Shown piece by piece: positions 50,654 to 59,984 of a DNA stretch of 64,000 nt. The stretch's first letter is position 1; every line of letters begins with the position of its first letter. Made by a program: the position numbers and the translations under genes. Below the pieces are notes generated by a model. It had not been told where the DNA came from. It worked only from the letters and a program-made list of their open reading frames with translations, and ran no database searches. Source of the DNA: Tsukamurella conjunctivitidis (GTDB lineage: Bacteria > Actinomycetota > Actinomycetes > Mycobacteriales > Mycobacteriaceae); contig NZ_VIGX01000006.1 of assembly GCF_007858475.1 (NCBI RefSeq), positions 186,001 to 250,000 on the forward strand, read 5' to 3'.

Positions 50654-51553
50654 TCAGGCGGTCGGAGCGGTCCGCGCCAGGACGACGTCGAACCGGGCGC
50701 GCGACCACGGTCGGCCTCCGAGGTCGTGCGCGGCAGGCACCGGTGCGCCCTCGGGCTGCGGCTCGAAGCGCTTGATCAGGGAGTCCTTGACGCCGAAGAC
50801 GCTGTCGCCGACCACCAGCTGTTCGTCGCCCTCGACGAAGATGTGGGTCACGAGGGTGCGGTACCCGGGGGCGGAGACCATGAAGTGCAGGTGCGCGGCG
50901 CGCATGGGAGAGCGTCCGGTCGCCGCGAGCATCCGGCCGACCGGACCGTCCGCGGGGATGGGGTAGGGCGTGGGCGTCAGCCCCCAGAAGCCGTAGGAGC
51001 CGTCCTCGCGCGCCGCGAGCCGGGCCCGCGCGGCGGTGCGCTCGTCGTCGTACTGCACGTCGTAGAAGCCGTCTTCGTCCGCCTCCCAGACCTCGATGCG
51101 GGCGCCGGGGACCGGCGCACCGTCGGTCCCGGTGACGGTTCCCTCGACCCAGCAGGGCTCGCCCGCCGCGCCGCCGGCGATGTCGCCGCCGAACGGGATC
51201 GACGGGGCGTCGTCGACGAAGAAGGGGCCGAAGACCGTGGCCTCGGTGGCGTCGCCGTCGAGCTCGTTGTTGACGGTGACCGTCTGCATGGACGCGCCGA
51301 GCACGTCGGAGAGCAGGATGAACTCGTGCCGGCGGTCGTCGGTGATGTGGCCGCACGCGGTGAGGAAGTCGATCGCCGCGGACCATTCCTCCTCGGTGAG
51401 GCGGACCTCGCGGATGAACGAGTGCAGGTGCCGCACCAGCGATTCCAGCACCGTCTTCAGGCGCGGGTCCTCGGTGCGGGCGAAGGATTGCAGGACCCTC
51501 TCGACCAGGGCCTCTTCCGCGGCGGCCTGGTCGGTCGTCGTTGTCTCGTGCAC
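50654..51553 (-). CDS. Hydroxyquinol 1,2-dioxygenase
   Basis: A 299-residue Fe(III) intradiol dioxygenase that cleaves 1,2,4-trihydroxybenzene to maleylacetate. Ligands Y164 ([10 protein letters not shown]), Y197 (TPYPIPADG), H221 and H223 (RAAHLHFMV) fall at the same numbers as I recall for Nocardioides simplex hydroxyquinol dioxygenase. The N-terminal helical dimerisation domain is present ([19 protein letters not shown]). GTG at 51553 has GGAG upstream and lies 8 bases after the maleylacetate reductase stop. It is last in a four-gene operon. Catechol dioxygenase is the less likely alternative given the reductase next to it. Confidence 0.93.
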   Translation of the reverse strand: MHETTTTDQAAAEEALVERVLQSFARTEDPRLKTVLESLVRHLHSFIREVRLTEEEWSAAIDFLTACGHITDDRRHEFILLSDVLGASMQTVTVNNELDGDATEATVFGPFFVDDAPSIPFGGDIAGGAAGEPCWVEGTVTGTDGAPVPGARIEVWEADEDGFYDVQYDDERTAARARLAAREDGSYGFWGLTPTPYPIPADGPVGRMLAATGRSPMRAAHLHFMVSAPGYRTLVTHIFVEGDEQLVVGDSVFGVKDSLIKRFEPQPEGAPVPAAHDLGGRPWSRARFDVVLARTAPTA

Positions 51554-51561
51554 AGGGGCTC

Positions 51562-52617
51562 CTAGGCGGGCTCGGGCGTGGCACCGGACCACGCGTCGGA
51601 CAGGATGCGGTCGAGGTCGGCCGCGGTCACCGGGCGGGGGTTGCCGGCCGGGACCAGCGGCAGGATCGCCTCGACGGCGGGGGCGATGTCGGCCTCGGTC
51701 ATGCCGAGGTCGCGCAGGGACCGGGGTGCGCGCACCTCGTCGTACAGCGAGTTCAGGCCCGCGACGGCGGTGGCGGCGTCGAAGGCCGTCGCCAGCCGGG
51801 CCTCCGCCTCCGGTGCGGCGGGCGCGTTGAAGGCGAGGACGTGGGGGAGCACCGCGGTGTGCGTCTGCGCGTGCGGAAGGTCGAAGGCGCCGCCGAGGAC
51901 GTGGCAGATCTTGTGGTGCAGGCCCGATCCGGCGGAGGAGAAGGCGGTCGCGGCGAGGTAGGCGGCGTAGAGCACCTGCTCGCGCCCGGCGAGATCCGAC
52001 GGGTCCGCGGCGACGGCCGGCAGTCCCACGCGCAGCGCCCGGGCGGATTCCGCCGCGAGCACTCGGTCGATCGGATCGGCCCGCGGGCCCCACATCGCGT
52101 CGACACTGTGCGCGAGCGCGTTCAGCGCCGAGGCGATGCCGATGTCCGGGGGCAGGCCCAGGGTGAGGTCGGCGTCGTAGAGGATCGCGCGGGGCGCGAC
52201 CCGCGGGTCGACGCCCGTGGTCTTGACGCCGTTCTCGGTCAGCCCCCACATCGACGTCGCCTCGGATCCGGAGTACGTGGTCGGGACGGCGACGATCGGG
52301 ATCGAGGTGGTGAGGGCGATCGCCTTCGCGAGACCGATCGCCGAGCCGCCACCGAAGCACAGCAGCAGATCGGCGCGCGCCTCCGCCGCGGCCGCGCGGC
52401 CGCGCTCGGCGACCTCGACGGGCACGTGCATCGCCACGTCGTGGTGGCGGAGCGCGACGGGGAGGTCCGCGGTGATCCGCGCGGCCCGGTCCGCCTCGCG
52501 CGGCGTGCAGATCAGCATGATCCGCTCGGCGCCGGCGGTGACATCGGCGAGCGCGGTGCGGGCCGCCCCCGACCCGAATCGGACCGTCTGGGTGAGGCTG
52601 TCGTGGGTGAAGTTCAT
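51562..52617 (-). CDS. Maleylacetate reductase
   Basis: A 351-residue iron-alcohol-dehydrogenase-fold enzyme that reduces maleylacetate to 3-oxoadipate with NAD(P)[16 protein letters not shown] is the dinucleotide loop, [15 protein letters not shown] is typical of the subfamily, and [12 protein letters not shown] and [27 protein letters not shown] (part) carry the His residues that replace metal ligands. It overlaps the hydrolase gene by 4 bases (ATGA) and precedes the dioxygenase, in the usual order for hydroxyquinol pathways. Confidence 0.94.
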   Translation of the reverse strand: MNFTHDSLTQTVRFGSGAARTALADVTAGAERIMLICTPREADRAARITADLPVALRHHDVAMHVPVEVAERGRAAAAEARADLLLCFGGGSAIGLAKAIALTTSIPIVAVPTTYSGSEATSMWGLTENGVKTTGVDPRVAPRAILYDADLTLGLPPDIGIASALNALAHSVDAMWGPRADPIDRVLAAESARALRVGLPAVAADPSDLAGREQVLYAAYLAATAFSSAGSGLHHKICHVLGGAFDLPHAQTHTAVLPHVLAFNAPAAPEAEARLATAFDAATAVAGLNSLYDEVRAPRSLRDLGMTEADIAPAVEAILPLVPAGNPRPVTAADLDRILSDAWSGATPEPA

Positions 52618-53669
52618 GCGCGGACCCCTCCGAGTCGTTCGGCGAACCAGTCCGCGGCCACCGCGTTCCGTTCGTCGGCGTGGTTGTAGATGGTGTGTTC
52701 TCCGTCGTCCCAGATCCGCAGTGTCGCATCGTCGGCGGCGTCGAGGAAGGGCTGTTGATCGGCCAGGTCCACCAGCGGGTCGGCGCCGCCATGCAGGACG
52801 AGCAGCGGGCACGGGATGGTTTCCGTCGCCGGGTCGAAGCGCAGGCGCGCGAAGTTCGCGGTGACGGCGGCGTCGTCGGTCGATCCCAGCATGGCCTTGG
52901 CCTGTTCGGCGAAGGTCCGGAAGTCGAGCAGGCGCGGCGCGGCGAAGGCGCCGTTGACGCAGCACGCGGCGACGCCGGGACGCCGGGCAGCGGTGAGCGC
53001 GGCGAACAGGCCCCCGACGCTGTTGCCCCACACGCCGACCGGCCCGTCCGGCGTCGCGAGATCGACGAAGGCGCCGAACGCGGCGGCGACGTCCACGTCG
53101 AGGTGCACGCCGTGGACCAGCCGCGCGTCGCCCTGCCCGGGGCCCTCCGCGAGGATCACGGCGAGCCCGCGGGCGAGCAGCGCATCGGCGTAGCGCAGGT
53201 AGGTGGCGCCCCAGCCGCTCTGGCCGCCGAAGACTACGACGGTGCCGCGCGGCGAGGTCGGCCGCAGGTGCCAGCCGGTCAGGGCGCCCGCGCCGAAGGC
53301 CGGCTCCACGCGGCGCATCGGGACCGGCGAGTGCGCGGCGGCGCCCGCCACGGCCCCGTCGAACCGCGCGTAGAGCGCGCGCTTGCGGTCGGTGTCGAAG
53401 TTGAAGGCCATCTGCGCGAACAGGAAGCAGGCCGCGGCCGCGCGGTGGCTCTCGTACGCGGTGGCCGTCCGGCCCGCGTCGGCGGCGGCCTCGGCCTCGG
53501 CCGTCCGGGCCGCGCCGAGCTCCTCGGCGACCTCGTCCCACGCCCGGCCGGCGTCGGTGCCCGCCCGCAGCGCGAGGACGTCGTCGTAGCGCATCCCGGC
53601 GTCGAGCAGGCGCGTCACGCCCATCGCCCGCCAGTGGGCGTCGTTGGCTGCGGTCACGTCGGCGCTCAT
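52614..53669 (-). CDS. FrsA/DHPON-hydrolase-like alpha/beta hydrolase
   Basis: A 351-residue alpha/beta hydrolase with a helical N-terminal half (about 1-120) and a core with nucleophile S217 ([13 protein letters not shown]), acid D297 ([12 protein letters not shown]) and base H325 ([11 protein letters not shown]). This layout matches 2,6-dihydroxypseudooxynicotine hydrolase of nicotine-degrading Arthrobacter, which cuts a C-C bond between a dihydroxylated ring and a ketone carbon. Here, between a ring hydroxylase and hydroxyquinol enzymes, it could release resorcinol from an acyl-resorcinol. Overlaps both neighbours by 4 bases. An ester hydrolase role is the alternative. Confidence 0.85.
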   Translation of the reverse strand: MSADVTAANDAHWRAMGVTRLLDAGMRYDDVLALRAGTDAGRAWDEVAEELGAARTAEAEAAADAGRTATAYESHRAAAACFLFAQMAFNFDTDRKRALYARFDGAVAGAAAHSPVPMRRVEPAFGAGALTGWHLRPTSPRGTVVVFGGQSGWGATYLRYADALLARGLAVILAEGPGQGDARLVHGVHLDVDVAAAFGAFVDLATPDGPVGVWGNSVGGLFAALTAARRPGVAACCVNGAFAAPRLLDFRTFAEQAKAMLGSTDDAAVTANFARLRFDPATETIPCPLLVLHGGADPLVDLADQQPFLDAADDATLRIWDDGEHTIYNHADERNAVAADWFAERLGGVRA

Positions 53670-55270
53670 CGGGCGACCGCCACGGCCGGTGCGGCGCTCA
53701 GCTTCACCCGGAGGTTGTCCACCAGCCGCGGCAGGTCGGCGAGGCCGCCGGCGCCGTACAGGTGGAAGTCGGGACGGGCGAGGAAGGCCTCGGTGCCGGT
53801 GGCCGCGAAATACGCGGCGTAGGTGCCGTCCTCGTCGACGATCGAGTGCGGATGCCCCGGCTCCAGGGTGACGACGGTGCCGCCGAGCTCGGCCAGGAAC
53901 GCCAGGCGATCCGGCCCCAGGATCTCCGTCGCGTCGCCGGTGGAGACCAGGGTGAAGCCCCACGGGTGCAGGTCGTCGAACCGTCCCGAGCGCTCGCCCC
54001 GGCGCACCACGCCCTGCGGCGCCAGCGTGCCGGCGAAGCCCCTTGGGACCCCCGACTCGTCGGTGTCGATCACGCCGGCGGCGATCGTCGGAAACGGGGG
54101 CAGGGGCGGCACCTCGCCGCGCTGGAAGGCGGCGTCGCGCGCCGCGGCGGCCACCGGATCCTTGAGGTTCGCCACGCGCCCCAGCTCCACGGCGCAGGCC
54201 TGGATGACCTCGACGTGCGGCCGGCGCTCGGCCTCGTAGGTGTCCAGCAGCGCGTCGCCGGCCCTGCCGGACAGCACCAGGTCGAGCTTCCAGGCGAGCG
54301 TGATCCCGTCGCGCATACCCGAACACGCGCCCTGCCCCATGTACGGCGGCATCGTGTGCGCGGCGTCGCCGGCCAGGAACACCCGGCCCGCGCGCCAGGT
54401 GTCGGCGATGCACGCGGAGAACGTGTAGACGATGTGGCGCAGGATCGTCAGGTCCTCGGGACCCAGGTCGTGCTGCGACCGGAGCCAGCGCCAGGCGAAC
54501 TCCTCGGTGGCCATCTCGTCGGCGTCGTCCTCGGGGCGGACGGCGACCTCGAACCGCTGGCGGCTCCGCCCGATAGGCATGAACATGTGGGGCTGGTGCG
54601 GATCGCAGAACTGCCGGGCGGTGTCGAATCGATCACCCAGGGGGCGAGTGCATTCCGTGTCGATGTTGAGCCAGCGGTCGTCGACGTGCAGATCGGTGCG
54701 GCCGATCCCGAGGATGTGGCGGACCATGCTGCCCGCGCCGTCGGCGCCGACGACGTACTTCGCGGTCAGCGTGCGCTCGGGGGCATCGGCCCATTGCGCG
54801 TCCCGGTCGCGCGACCAAGGGCGCACCGTCAGCTCGACGTGGTCGTCCGACTGCTCCATGCCGACCAGGATGGTGCCCTGATGCACGTCGAGGTCGGGGC
54901 GCGTGCGGTTGCGATCGTCGATCGAGCACTCGATGTGCGGCTGGTACATCGAGTAGTGGGCCGCGAAGCCGCTGGACTCGCCCGACCAGTCGACGGCGAT
55001 CAGCAGGTCCTCGGCGTGGTTGCGCCATTCGTAGACGGCGGCGGGAGCGGCATCGCGCAGCGCCTCGTCGACGTCGCCCGCGGCCTGGATGATGCGTGCG
55101 GTCTCGCCGTCGATGTGGGTGAGCCGCGGCATGCCGTAGAGGCTCGGCCAGCGTTCGATCACCACCACGCGGTGCCCGGCGCGCGCCAGCATGGACGAGA
55201 GGACGAGGCCCGTCGGGCCGTAGCCGACGACGGCGACGTCGTAGTCAGTGGTTGTCGATTCGGTGTTCAC
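53666..55270 (-). CDS. FAD-dependent aromatic hydroxylase (MhpA/resorcinol hydroxylase type)
   Basis: A 534-residue class A flavoprotein monooxygenase. DVAVVGYGPTGLVLSSMLARAG (part) is the FAD GxGxxG loop, VVGADGAGSMVRHIL is the DG motif for NADPH/FAD, and GRVFLAGDAAHTMPPYMGQG is the GD motif closing the FAD site. The C-terminal ~130 residues are the thioredoxin-like domain of the PheA/MhpA group. With hydroxyquinol enzymes downstream the best guess is ortho-hydroxylation of resorcinol or a resorcinol derivative. GTG at 55270 has GAAGGAG upstream. First gene of the operon; divergent from an AraC regulator. Confidence 0.9.
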   Translation of the reverse strand: MNTESTTTDYDVAVVGYGPTGLVLSSMLARAGHRVVVIERWPSLYGMPRLTHIDGETARIIQAAGDVDEALRDAAPAAVYEWRNHAEDLLIAVDWSGESSGFAAHYSMYQPHIECSIDDRNRTRPDLDVHQGTILVGMEQSDDHVELTVRPWSRDRDAQWADAPERTLTAKYVVGADGAGSMVRHILGIGRTDLHVDDRWLNIDTECTRPLGDRFDTARQFCDPHQPHMFMPIGRSRQRFEVAVRPEDDADEMATEEFAWRWLRSQHDLGPEDLTILRHIVYTFSACIADTWRAGRVFLAGDAAHTMPPYMGQGACSGMRDGITLAWKLDLVLSGRAGDALLDTYEAERRPHVEVIQACAVELGRVANLKDPVAAAARDAAFQRGEVPPLPPFPTIAAGVIDTDESGVPRGFAGTLAPQGVVRRGERSGRFDDLHPWGFTLVSTGDATEILGPDRLAFLAELGGTVVTLEPGHPHSIVDEDGTYAAYFAATGTEAFLARPDFHLYGAGGLADLPRLVDNLRVKLSAAPAVAVAR

Positions 55271-55397
55271 GGCTCTCCTTCATCGCGGGACTGGGGCGAT
55301 GCATGCACGCTACGAAGCTGTGATCGGTGCCACTATCCGCGCGGCGACAGCGCTATCCGATTCCCGCCGGGAAGTGGTGACATGGATCGCAGTTCCG

Positions 55398-55417
55398 CCG
55401 CAGCTGCGGTGTAACCT
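55398..55417. promoter_or_regulatory. Palindrome and -10 box between AraC gene and hydroxyquinol operon
   Basis: CCGCAGCTGCGG (55398-55409) is a perfect 12-base palindrome directly before TAACCT (55412-55417), a good -10 for the AraC gene. It is placed where the regulator could repress itself and act on the divergent operon, whose start codon is 128 bases away. Confidence 0.5.
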
Positions 55418-55467
55418 GCAGGTGGGAGCGCTTTCGAGGCGGTCCGGCGAGTGTGGAGGCGATGCCG

Positions 55468-56493
55468 ATGTGGGGTGGGATAGAGCCCGGTGGCGGGGCG
55501 ACGCCTGCGCCGCTCGGCCGGTTCGACAGCCTCCGCACCGCCGACGTCGACGCCTTCCGCAGCGCCGCCGGCGGTCTGCTCAGCACGCACTCGATCGCGG
55601 TGCCCCGCGGCGCCACCACCCTGTTCGACGGTGCGGTCCGCTCCGCGACGGTCGCCGACCTCGGCGTGGTCTACCTGGAGCAAGGCGCGCCGATCGACGT
55701 CGACATCCTCGACCGGATCGACTACTACGACCTGATGATCGCCGTGGCCGGGTCCAATCGCCTCGAACTCGTCGGAGCGGGCGGAGGCGCGGTGATCGAG
55801 GGCGGAGTCGCCGCCGTCCTCTCGCCCGCGATGCGGGCCCGGATGCGGATGGACGGCGCCTACCGCCAGTTGCATCTGCGGCTCGAACGCGCCGCCGTAC
55901 ACGAGCGCATGGAGGCCCTCGTCGGCCGGCCCGTCGGCGGCCCCGTGGTCTTCGACGTGGGGATGGACCTCGCCGCGCCGGGGCTCCGCAGCTGGTCGGG
56001 CGCGCTGCGCTCGTTGCTGCGCGATCTCGACGACGAGGCCGGGCTCGCGGCCGATCCCGCGATGGCGCGGCACTGGCGGGACCTGCTCATCACCGGTCTG
56101 CTCGTTTCCCACCGGCACAACCACTCGGCACTGGTGCACGAGCGCGACGAGGACCGGGTGCATCCGCGGACCTTCCAGCGCGCGCTCGACCACATCGAGG
56201 CGCGGCTGCGCGGCCCGCTGTCGGTGCCAGACGTGGCCGCCCACGTCGGCATCAGCGTGCGTTCCCTACAACGCGCCTTCCAGGACCGGCTCGAGACCTC
56301 GCCCAGCGCGTACATCCTGGGGGAGCGGCTCGACCGGGTTCGCGCGGAACTACTGGCGCCGGATTCCGCGCGCACCGTGACGGATACGGCCTTCGACTGG
56401 GGGTTCACCCACCCCTCGCGGTTCTCCTCCCTGTACCGGCGCCGGTTCGGTGAGACGCCCTCGCAGAGCCGGGCCCGCGCCGCCGGTCGGTGA
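55468..56493 (+). CDS. AraC-family transcriptional regulator
   Basis: A 341-residue regulator. Residues 1-220 are a cupin-like sensor of the AraC_binding_2 (PF14525) type (FRSAAGGLLSTHSIAVPRGA). Residues about 235-335 hold the two helix-turn-helices: LSVPDVAAHVGISVRSLQRAFQDRLETSPSAYI (part) and VTDTAFDWGFTHPSRFSSLYRRRFGETPSQ (part). The start ATG at 55468 has GGAGG 8 bases upstream; a GTG at 55453 is an alternative. Divergent from the hydroxyquinol operon and probably its activator, with a ring-derived compound as inducer. Confidence 0.88.
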   Translation: MWGGIEPGGGATPAPLGRFDSLRTADVDAFRSAAGGLLSTHSIAVPRGATTLFDGAVRSATVADLGVVYLEQGAPIDVDILDRIDYYDLMIAVAGSNRLELVGAGGGAVIEGGVAAVLSPAMRARMRMDGAYRQLHLRLERAAVHERMEALVGRPVGGPVVFDVGMDLAAPGLRSWSGALRSLLRDLDDEAGLAADPAMARHWRDLLITGLLVSHRHNHSALVHERDEDRVHPRTFQRALDHIEARLRGPLSVPDVAAHVGISVRSLQRAFQDRLETSPSAYILGERLDRVRAELLAPDSARTVTDTAFDWGFTHPSRFSSLYRRRFGETPSQSRARAAGR

Positions 56494-56498
56494 CCGGC
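56482..56498. terminator. Stem-loop between convergent AraC and LysR genes
   Basis: GCCGGTC (56482-56488) pairs with GACCGGC (56492-56498) around GGT, covering the AraC stop codon. The two genes converge 15 bases apart, so it may serve both. Confidence 0.5.
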
Positions 56499-56508
56499 CG
56501 GGCCGGGC

Positions 56509-57399
56509 TCAGGTCGCGGCGGTGAGGTCGGCGATGACCTCCGTGACGCGCTCGAGGTGGCGATCGGTCCGGTCCGTCACGTGCGCGACAGCCAGCTCGA
56601 CGCCGCCGCCGGCTCCGCCGAGCGGCCGGTAGGTCAGGCCGTCGAGCCGCAGCGCCGTGATCGGTTCGGGCGCCACCGCGATGCCCAGCCCGGCGGCGAC
56701 GAGCGTCGCGAGCGTCGATGTCTCGCCGACCTCGTGGCGGATCATCGGCGCCACGCCGCCCTCGCGGAGCAGCGCCACGACCCGGTCGTACATCGCCGAA
56801 CGCCGGCCCGCGCTGTGGACGATGAACGGCGCCCCGGCGAGGTCCGCGACCCGCAGCCGGTCCCGGCGAGCCAGGGGATGATCGGTCGGCAGGGCGACGA
56901 CCCACGGCTCGCGGCGCAGCACCCGTACCGTCAGCGACGGGTCGGCGACCGGCGGGCGCAGCAGCGCGATGTCGATGGCGCCCCTGCGCAGCGCCTCGAC
57001 CTGGTCCGGCACGAGCATCTCGCCACGGAAGGCGAAGTCGATGCCGGGCAACTCGTCCTCGAGCCGGCGGGCCAGCGGCGGCAACAGGCTGTACGTCGCC
57101 GTGCCGACGCAGCCGATGGTCAGGTGCCCCGTCGCGCCCGCCGCGACACGTCGCGCGTGCTCGGCGGCGTCGTCGACCGCGGCGAGAATGGTGCGCGCCC
57201 GCTCCAGGTAGGCCCGCCCGGCGTCGGTCAGCTCGACCCGGCGGGTGGTGCGGTGCAGCAGTTGGACCCCCAGATCGTCTTCGAGTTGGCGGATCTGTTG
57301 GGACAGCGGCGGCTGCGCCATGTGCAGCCGCTGCGCCGCGCGGCCGAAGTGCCGTTCCTCGGCGACCGCGACGAAGTACCGCAGCTGGCGAAGATTCAT
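56509..57399 (-). CDS. LysR-family transcriptional regulator (BenM/CatR/PcaQ-like)
   Basis: A 296-residue LTTR. Residues 1-60 are the winged helix-turn-helix (MNLRQLRYFVAVAEERHFGRAAQRLHMAQPPLSQQIRQLE in part), close to the BenM/CatM/ClcR signature for aromatic-degradation regulators. Residues 90-296 form the periplasmic-binding-like effector domain (GHLTIGCVGTATYSLLPPLARR, part). It is divergent from the 3-oxoadipate operon with an AT-rich inverted repeat between, and probably activates it on a pathway intermediate. Confidence 0.92.
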   Translation of the reverse strand: MNLRQLRYFVAVAEERHFGRAAQRLHMAQPPLSQQIRQLEDDLGVQLLHRTTRRVELTDAGRAYLERARTILAAVDDAAEHARRVAAGATGHLTIGCVGTATYSLLPPLARRLEDELPGIDFAFRGEMLVPDQVEALRRGAIDIALLRPPVADPSLTVRVLRREPWVVALPTDHPLARRDRLRVADLAGAPFIVHSAGRRSAMYDRVVALLREGGVAPMIRHEVGETSTLATLVAAGLGIAVAPEPITALRLDGLTYRPLGGAGGGVELAVAHVTDRTDRHLERVTEVIADLTAAT

Positions 57400-57427
57400 A
57401 TTGCTAGAATATCAATTGGGCATTATT

Positions 57428-57445
57428 CAGGTACTTCAGTATCTG
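57428..57445. promoter_or_regulatory. Probable LysR-regulator binding site
   Basis: CAGGTACTTCAGTATCTG: 7-base arms (one mismatch) around TTCA, in a 71-base AT-rich gap between the LysR gene and the thiolase. TACCGT at 57458-57463, 7 bases before the thiolase ATG, is a likely -10. Confidence 0.6.
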
Positions 57446-57470
57446 GATTGTTCGCCCTACCGTCGTTCGT

Positions 57471-58655
57471 ATGGATGCATACGTCTACTCCGCCGCACGC
57501 ACGCCGTTCGGGCGCTTCTCGGGTGCGCTCGCCGGCGTCCGGCCCGACGACCTGGCCGCCACCGCGATCCGCGCCGTCCTCGACCGCACTCCCGCGCTCG
57601 GTGCGGGCACGGCCGTCGACGAGGTCGTGTGGGGGAACGCCAACGGGGCCGGCGAGGACAACCGCAACGTCGGCCGGATGGCGGGACTTCTCGCGGGGAT
57701 TCCGGTCAGCGTCCCCGCGACCACGGTCAACCGCCTGTGCGGCTCCGGACTCGACGCGGCGATGATGGGCAGCCGCGCGATCGAGACCGGCGATGCCGAG
57801 GTGGTGCTCAGCGGCGGCGTCGAGTCCATGACCCGAGCGCCGTGGGTCCTGCCGAAGAACACCAAGCCCTTTCCCGCCGGCGACGTCACTGCGGTCTCGA
57901 CGACCCTCGGCTGGCGGCTGGTCAACCCCGCCATGCCCGTCGAGTGGACCGTCAGCCTCGGTGAGGCCAACGAACAACTCGGCGAGAAGTTCTCCGTCTC
58001 CCGCGCGCGGCAGGACGAGTTCGCGGCGCTCTCGCACCGTCGGGCCCACACGGCGTGGGAGGAGGGCTTTTACGACGACCTCGTGGTCCCCGTCGACGGG
58101 CTCGAGCGCGACGAGAACGTCCGGCCCGGATCGACCGCCGAGAAGCTGAGCGAGCTGAGGCCCGCGTTCCGGCCCGACGGGACGATCACCGCCGGCAACG
58201 CCAGCCCGCTCAGCGACGGCGCCGCCGCGGTGCTGCTGGGATCGGACCGCGCCGCGGCGACGATCGGGCGCGACCCCCTCGCGCGGATCGCGGGCCGCGG
58301 CGCAGCGGCCCTGGAGCCGCAGCTGTTCGGCTACGCGCCGGTCGATGCGGCGAACCGGGCTCTCGCCCGCGCCGGGATCAGCTGGGGCGACGTCGGGGTC
58401 GTCGAACTCAACGAGGCCTTCGCGGTGCAGTCCCTGGTGTGCATCGACGCCTGGGGGATCGACTCCGCGATCGTCAACCCGTACGGCGGCGCCATCGCGC
58501 TCGGACACCCGCTCGGAGCGTCCGGCGGGCGCCTGCTCGGCACCCTCGCGAAGGCCCTGCGGCGGCGTCGCGAGCGGTACGGCGTCGCGGCGATCTGCAT
58601 CGGCGTGGGGCAGGGCCTCGCCGTCGTCCTGGAGAACACGGAGGTCGGGGCATGA
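57471..58655 (+). CDS. pcaF: 3-oxoadipyl-CoA thiolase
   Basis: A 394-residue thiolase that splits 3-oxoadipyl-CoA to acetyl-CoA and succinyl-CoA. Catalytic C90 (TTVNRLCGSGLDAAMMG), the His of NPYGGAIALGHPLGASGGR, and the second Cys in CIGVGQGLAVVLE are present. The family assignment to PcaF rather than a fatty-acid thiolase rests on fused context: the two CoA-transferase subunits follow with 4-base overlaps, and a hydroxyquinol operon lies nearby. ATG at 57471 appears leaderless. Confidence 0.92.
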   Translation: MDAYVYSAARTPFGRFSGALAGVRPDDLAATAIRAVLDRTPALGAGTAVDEVVWGNANGAGEDNRNVGRMAGLLAGIPVSVPATTVNRLCGSGLDAAMMGSRAIETGDAEVVLSGGVESMTRAPWVLPKNTKPFPAGDVTAVSTTLGWRLVNPAMPVEWTVSLGEANEQLGEKFSVSRARQDEFAALSHRRAHTAWEEGFYDDLVVPVDGLERDENVRPGSTAEKLSELRPAFRPDGTITAGNASPLSDGAAAVLLGSDRAAATIGRDPLARIAGRGAAALEPQLFGYAPVDAANRALARAGISWGDVGVVELNEAFAVQSLVCIDAWGIDSAIVNPYGGAIALGHPLGASGGRLLGTLAKALRRRRERYGVAAICIGVGQGLAVVLENTEVGA

Positions 58656-59347
58656 GCAGGGCAGTGGTGCACGAGGGCGTCGACGACGCGGTCGCCGGCA
58701 TCGAGGACGGATCGACGGTCCTGATCGGCGGCTTCGGGTTGGCGGGCATGCCCTTCGACCTCATCGACGCCCTCATCCGGCAGGGCGCCACCGACCTCAC
58801 TGTGGTGTCCAACAACGCGGGCAACGGCGACGTCGGTGTCGCCGCCCTGCTCGCGGCGGGCCGCGTCCGCAAGGTGGTGTGCTCCTTCCCCCGGCAGAGC
58901 GACTCGTACGTCTTCGACGGGCTCTACCGTGCGGGGAAGATCGACCTCGAGGTCGTTCCCCAGGGCAACCTCGCCGAACGCATGCGCGCCGCGGGCGCGG
59001 GCATCGGCGGCTTCTACTGCCCGACGGCCGTCGGTACGCTCCTCGCCGAGGGCAAGGAGTCGCGCGAGATCGACGGCCGGACGTACCTGCTCGAGTACCC
59101 GATCCGCGGCGACTACGCGCTGATCGCGGCGCATCGCTCCGATCCCTGGGGCAATCTCGTCTACCGCAAGACCGCCCGCAACTTCGGGCCGGTCATGGCG
59201 ACGGCCGCGGCGACCACGATCGTCCAGGTCGACGAGGTCGTGCCGCTCGGCGCGATGGACCCGGAGGCGGTCGTGACGCCGTCGATCTTCGTCGACCGGA
59301 TCGTCGCCGTCGACGCCCGGCACTACACCGTGGAGGGAGCACGATGA
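58652..59347 (+). CDS. pcaI: 3-oxoadipate (3-oxoacid) CoA-transferase subunit A
   Basis: A 231-residue family I CoA-transferase alpha subunit. GSTVLIGGFGLAGMPFDLIDA holds the glycine-rich CoA loop, and SNNAGNGDVGVAALLAAGRVRKVVCS, PQGNLAERMRAAGAGIGGFYCPTAVGT and FGPVMATAAATTIVQVDEVV (all given in part) are usual. It moves CoA from succinyl-CoA to 3-oxoadipate with subunit B. ATGA overlaps join it to the thiolase before and subunit B after. Confidence 0.93.
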   Translation: MSRAVVHEGVDDAVAGIEDGSTVLIGGFGLAGMPFDLIDALIRQGATDLTVVSNNAGNGDVGVAALLAAGRVRKVVCSFPRQSDSYVFDGLYRAGKIDLEVVPQGNLAERMRAAGAGIGGFYCPTAVGTLLAEGKESREIDGRTYLLEYPIRGDYALIAAHRSDPWGNLVYRKTARNFGPVMATAAATTIVQVDEVVPLGAMDPEAVVTPSIFVDRIVAVDARHYTVEGAR

Positions 59348-59979
59348 GCGCGCAACGCCTGACGATGGAGGAACTTGCGGCCCGCATCGCCCGCGACATC
59401 CCGAAGGGCGCCTACGTCAACCTCGGGATCGGGCAGCCGACGAAGGTCGCGGACCACCTTCCACCGGAGCGGGAGGTCGTGCTCCACACCGAGAACGGGA
59501 TGCTGGGTATGGGGCCCACCGCCACCGGGGACCTCGTCGACCCGGACCTCACGAACGCCGGCAAGGTCCCCGTCACGGAGCTCCCGGGGGCCGCGTACTT
59601 CCACCACGCCGACTCCTTCGCGATGATGCGCGGCGGCCACATCGACGTCTGCGTGCTCGGCGCCTACCAGGTCTCCGAGCACGGGGACCTCGCCAACTGG
59701 CACACCGGGCGCGAGGGCGACATCCCCGCCGTCGGCGGCGCGATGGACCTCGCCATCGGTGCGAAGCAGGTGTACGTGATGATGTCGCTGCTGAACAAGT
59801 CCGGTGAGCCCAAGCTCGTGCCGGCCTGCACCTATCCGCTCACCGGGCTCGGCTGCGTGAACCGGGTCTACACCGACGTGGCGGTCTTCGAGACCGGGCC
59901 CGACGGGGTCCGGGTGCTCGAGACCTTCGGCATCGGGACCGACGAGCTCCGGGATCTCCTGCCCGTCGCCCTGCGGTGA
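59344..59979 (+). CDS. pcaJ: 3-oxoadipate (3-oxoacid) CoA-transferase subunit B
   Basis: A 211-residue beta subunit. The catalytic Glu is E50 (VVLHTENGMLGMGP), the residue that carries CoA in family I transferases. GAYVNLGIGQPTKVADHL, FHHADSFAMMRGGHIDVCVLGA and CTYPLTGLGCVNRVYTD are family landmarks. Acetoacetate CoA-transferases are close relatives, so 3-oxoadipate is chosen by context. Last gene of the operon, followed by a terminator. Confidence 0.93.
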   Translation: MSAQRLTMEELAARIARDIPKGAYVNLGIGQPTKVADHLPPEREVVLHTENGMLGMGPTATGDLVDPDLTNAGKVPVTELPGAAYFHHADSFAMMRGGHIDVCVLGAYQVSEHGDLANWHTGREGDIPAVGGAMDLAIGAKQVYVMMSLLNKSGEPKLVPACTYPLTGLGCVNRVYTDVAVFETGPDGVRVLETFGIGTDELRDLLPVALR

Positions 59980-59984
59980 CGCCG

